35,611 bases of DNA, from contig JAPLIC010000070.1 in NCBI GenBank assembly GCA_026389315.1, forward strand, positions 1-35,611. Direction: 5' to 3'. Position numbers and translations under genes: made by a program. The notes under the pieces are model-generated. The model did no database searches. It saw nothing but the letters and a program-made list of their open reading frames with translations, and was not told the DNA's origin. Below, piece by piece: positions 33,980-35,611 of this stretch (positions are counted from its first letter, which is position 1; every line of letters starts with the position of its first letter). The DNA is from Cyanobacteriota bacterium (GTDB lineage Bacteria; Cyanobacteriota; Cyanobacteriia; PCC-6307; Cyanobiaceae).

Positions 33980-33995
33980 GAAAGGTCGGATTGGC

Positions 33996-34997
33996 TTAGA
34001 TGTAGACTGAAAGATGATCTGAGTAATAGTCTAGGGTTCTTCGCAGCGTTTGCTCAAGGGTTAGGGCAGGTTCCCAACCGGTCATATCTTTAAATCGCGC
34101 GAAGGAGGAATGATAATCACCAATATCAATTTTCTTTCTCTCTGGGGGATATGCCATGATCTTTATCTCACCACTACCATGTAGATCAATTAACATGTTA
34201 GCGAGCTTTAGCAAGCTTACCTTTTCTTCACTGCCAAGGTTGAAAACTTTTCCAAAACAGTTCTTGTCTTGTGAGGCAATTAACATCGCCTGTACAACAT
34301 CTTCAACATCATTGAAGTCTCTTAGTTGCTCGCCACCCCAGACTTCAATGGGCGCACCCTCTAGTATTTGTCGGACCCAAATACCAACAAAGGTTTGCTT
34401 TGCATCTTTGATTCGCATCCGCGGACCAATGGTATTTGTAAGCCTAAGTATACAAGTGCGTATGCCATGGACTTTGCCATAAAGACCATGATAAAGCTCT
34501 GCAGCATACTTATGGATGCCATTGATATCCACAGGATTGATGCTGTGATTTTCATCGACGGGCAGATAGGCGGGTTTGCCGTAAATTTGACGTGTGCTTG
34601 CGAAAATGATGCGAATATTGGGATTAAATTGACGACAGATTTCAAGTAAATTGAGTTGGGCCATGCAGTTGATTGTCAAATCTGTATGCGGATCCTTCAT
34701 GGAGTCCATGTGGCTTGTTTGGCCGGCAAGGTTAAATAATATATCGACATTTTCAATCAATGGTCTCAGAGAGTAACTGTCTCGGATATCGGAAAGATTT
34801 ATTCTAATTTTGCTTTTGACAGGATCTAAATTGTATAAGCAACCACCGTATTCAGGGATGAGGCTGTCGATGACTGTTACATCAGCTCCTCGTTCTGATG
34901 CGCGAATCGCCAGGGTTGAACCGATGAAGCCAGCGCCTCCGGTAATCAATACTTTTGTCCCTTCCCACGTTGATGACTTAAGGCGGGCCGTGTCCAT
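33996..34997 (-). CDS. NAD-dependent sugar epimerase/dehydratase (extended SDR)
   Basis: A 333-residue extended SDR with a Rossmann motif TGGAGFIG at 19-26, the NLAGQTSH segment at 89-96, FASTRQIYG at 132-140 and the C-terminal substrate part with EVWGGEQLRDFNDVEDVV. The canonical catalytic YxxxK is replaced: Lys163 is present in NGIHK, but the tyrosine position is Asn159. I recall a related family with a NGINK motif here, so this may be a family trait rather than damage. The frame is open to a TTG at 35009; I used the ATG at 34997. It is the first gene of a three-gene cassette. Confidence 0.88.
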   Translation of the reverse strand: MDTARLKSSTWEGTKVLITGGAGFIGSTLAIRASERGADVTVIDSLIPEYGGCLYNLDPVKSKIRINLSDIRDSYSLRPLIENVDILFNLAGQTSHMDSMKDPHTDLTINCMAQLNLLEICRQFNPNIRIIFASTRQIYGKPAYLPVDENHSINPVDINGIHKYAAELYHGLYGKVHGIRTCILRLTNTIGPRMRIKDAKQTFVGIWVRQILEGAPIEVWGGEQLRDFNDVEDVVQAMLIASQDKNCFGKVFNLGSEEKVSLLKLANMLIDLHGSGEIKIMAYPPERKKIDIGDYHSSFARFKDMTGWEPALTLEQTLRRTLDYYSDHLSVYI

Positions 34998-35046
34998 GGA
35001 TGTTGCCAAAACTGGACAGGCTTTTTAGTTTGCCCATCATAAATAA

Positions 35047-35075
35047 ATCCTAATGTAAATCTGTTTACCTGTCAA
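35047..35075 (-). promoter_or_regulatory. Sigma-70 type promoter of the sugar cassette
   Basis: Read on the minus strand: a perfect -35 TTGACA (35075-35070), a 17-base spacer, and TAGGAT as -10 (35052-35047). Transcription would begin near 35040, about 43 bases before the ATG of the epimerase gene. It is one of the clearest promoters in the window. Confidence 0.6.
35055..35068. promoter_or_regulatory. Palindrome inside the promoter spacer (possible operator)
   Basis: GTAAA and TTTAC form 5-bp arms around a 4-base centre, lying wholly between the -35 and -10 boxes. A repressor bound here would block polymerase. No regulator gene is adjacent. Confidence 0.4.
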
Positions 35076-35270
35076 GGGGGTAAAAAGTGCTGAGACCTTT
35101 GCTGATGCTCCAACTTGATCTGCATGCTTCCTGATGGACTTGCAGTTAACAAGATCTACGATAGCCTAATTCCGAGACCCAATGGCATTCAAGTTCGTTA
35201 AGGTACCCGCTTCGTTCCATTTTATGCGTAAGTCGGGGTTAAAAGAGCTTTGTGAGGCTGCTCTAGGGTA

Positions 35271-35306
35271 GGCTTGATTGGCTTGATTGGCTTGATTGGC
35301 TTGTTC
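35271..35306. repeat. 9-bp tandem repeat
   Basis: GGCTTGATT occurs three times in direct succession (35271, 35280, 35289), followed by a variant GGCTTGTTC at 35298. It is outside any recognised gene. Confidence 0.9.
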
Positions 35307-35473
35307 GCATCTGCTGGTCGCCCTATAGCAGCCAAGACTATGGCCTGGTTCATGGTCGGCGGCAGATGAGCTACCAGTATCGCAATTAAGCTACCGTCAC
35401 TGCCAATTCGATAGTTTAGTCCACGAATTTTGCCCTGGGTAAACGACGATATCGTCTGGTTTCTGTATAAATA

Positions 35474-35490
35474 GGGCTTGCTGAATTAAG
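35474..35490. mobile_element. Possible insertion-sequence terminus
   Basis: GGGCTTGCTGAATTAAG loosely resembles the terminal repeats of IS5-group elements (IS903 ends GGCTTTGTTGAATAAATC), with an offset. It is followed by an open frame to the window edge. The second end would lie outside the window, so this cannot be settled here. Confidence 0.2.
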
Positions 35491-35522
35491 TTTTACTGGG
35501 CTTAGGACGTATCGAGGGCAAT

Positions 35523-35611
35523 ATGCTGGATCGCCTGCACTTGGACATTCGATCAAGGATTGACTCAAAAGAGCTGTCTAAAACGCATCCAACAGCGCTG
35601 TTCGACGATCA
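35523..35611 (+). CDS. Possible 5' end of a gene cut by the window edge
   Basis: An ATG at 35523 opens a frame that runs to the end of the window (about 29 codons: MLDRLHLDIRSRIDSKEL and onwards). It is too short to assign. The nearby IS-like terminus would fit a transposase start, but no transposase motif is seen. A GAGGG lies four bases before the ATG (35514-35518), rather close. Confidence 0.2.
   Translation, partial: MLDRLHLDIRSRIDSKELSKTHPTALFDD

Larger units (their letters stand above)
35010..35611. other. Gene-poor right edge
   Basis: A stretch of about 600 bases with the cassette promoter at its left, a 9-bp tandem repeat at 35271, a 29-codon frame at 35182-35271 that I do not recognise, and a possible mobile-element edge at 35474. 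No tRNA or convincing complete gene is seen; it has the look of decayed or spacer sequence. Confidence 0.6.

Noticed and set aside
35182..35271. 29-codon frame (MAFKFVKVPASFHFMRKSG...)
   Set aside because: No ribosome site, no recognisable family and very short; listed only in the right-edge description.

Overview
The window looks like a chromosomal segment of a picocyanobacterium of the Synechococcus/Cyanobium type. The evidence is a photosystem I subunit (PsaE), the NDH-1 subunit NdhB, a Vipp1/IM30-type PspA protein, a cyAbrB-type regulator, cyanobacterial heme A synthesis genes (ctaA, ctaB) and several proteins that I recall only from cyanobacteria. The left two thirds is densely packed and very GC-rich by eye. 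From about 26.3 kb rightwards the sequence becomes steadily more AT-rich, most clearly after 30.6 kb. mtnC at the far left is also visibly AT-richer than its neighbours. I saw no rRNA, tRNA, CRISPR array or intact insertion sequence.

Layout: (1) 152-2750, minus strand: psaE, mutM, mtnB and mtnC; the last two belong to methionine salvage and overlap by ATGA. (2) 2910-5558, plus: an unrecognised conserved-looking protein, then recQ. (3) 5715-8502, minus: a three-LysM secreted protein and an aldehyde dehydrogenase. (4) 8642-9175, plus: a WbuC-like cupin, convergent with a DciA-like DUF721 protein (9229-9807, minus). (5) 9918-14549, plus: vipp1, thioredoxin, a PLP aminotransferase, biotin ligase and an M23 peptidase, with very short spacings or overlaps. 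(6) 14614-16928, minus: a LolD/MacB-type ATPase downstream of ndhB. (7) 17095-23343, plus: topA, a lipoprotein, a DUF2232 membrane protein, a CobT-like protein and a Tat-type lipoprotein resembling a solute-binding protein, nearly all overlapping. (8) 23340-25095, minus: an aldo/keto reductase with two Fe-S clusters and a bifunctional-nuclease (DUF151) protein. (9) 25164-25859: riboflavin synthase; 25905-26324, minus: cyAbrB-like. (10) 26650-31341, plus: ctaA, ctaB, an ABC-2 exporter pair and nanE, preceded by an unusual repeat/hairpin leader. (11) 31481-31750: a small membrane protein. (12) 31832-34997, minus: an AT-rich sugar cassette (SDR epimerase, DegT aminotransferase, GT2 transferase) behind a strong-looking promoter that has a palindrome in its spacer. 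(13) 35010-35611: sparse sequence with a 9-bp tandem repeat and a possible mobile-element edge.

The most unusual structure is non-coding. Three of the convergent gene junctions hold short tandem arrays with a 14-16 bp period and GCCAG- or GGCC-rich units (five units at exactly 15 bp; four copies of an 11-mer; two perfect 16-bp copies). Upstream of ctaA, an 11-nt arm can pair with either of two successive 18-bp repeat units, which could make a two-state RNA or DNA structure. The sugar cassette at the right end is the best candidate for acquired DNA. I did not find a complete, clearly novel multi-gene system. Positions and motif matches were read by eye; base composition statements are estimates.
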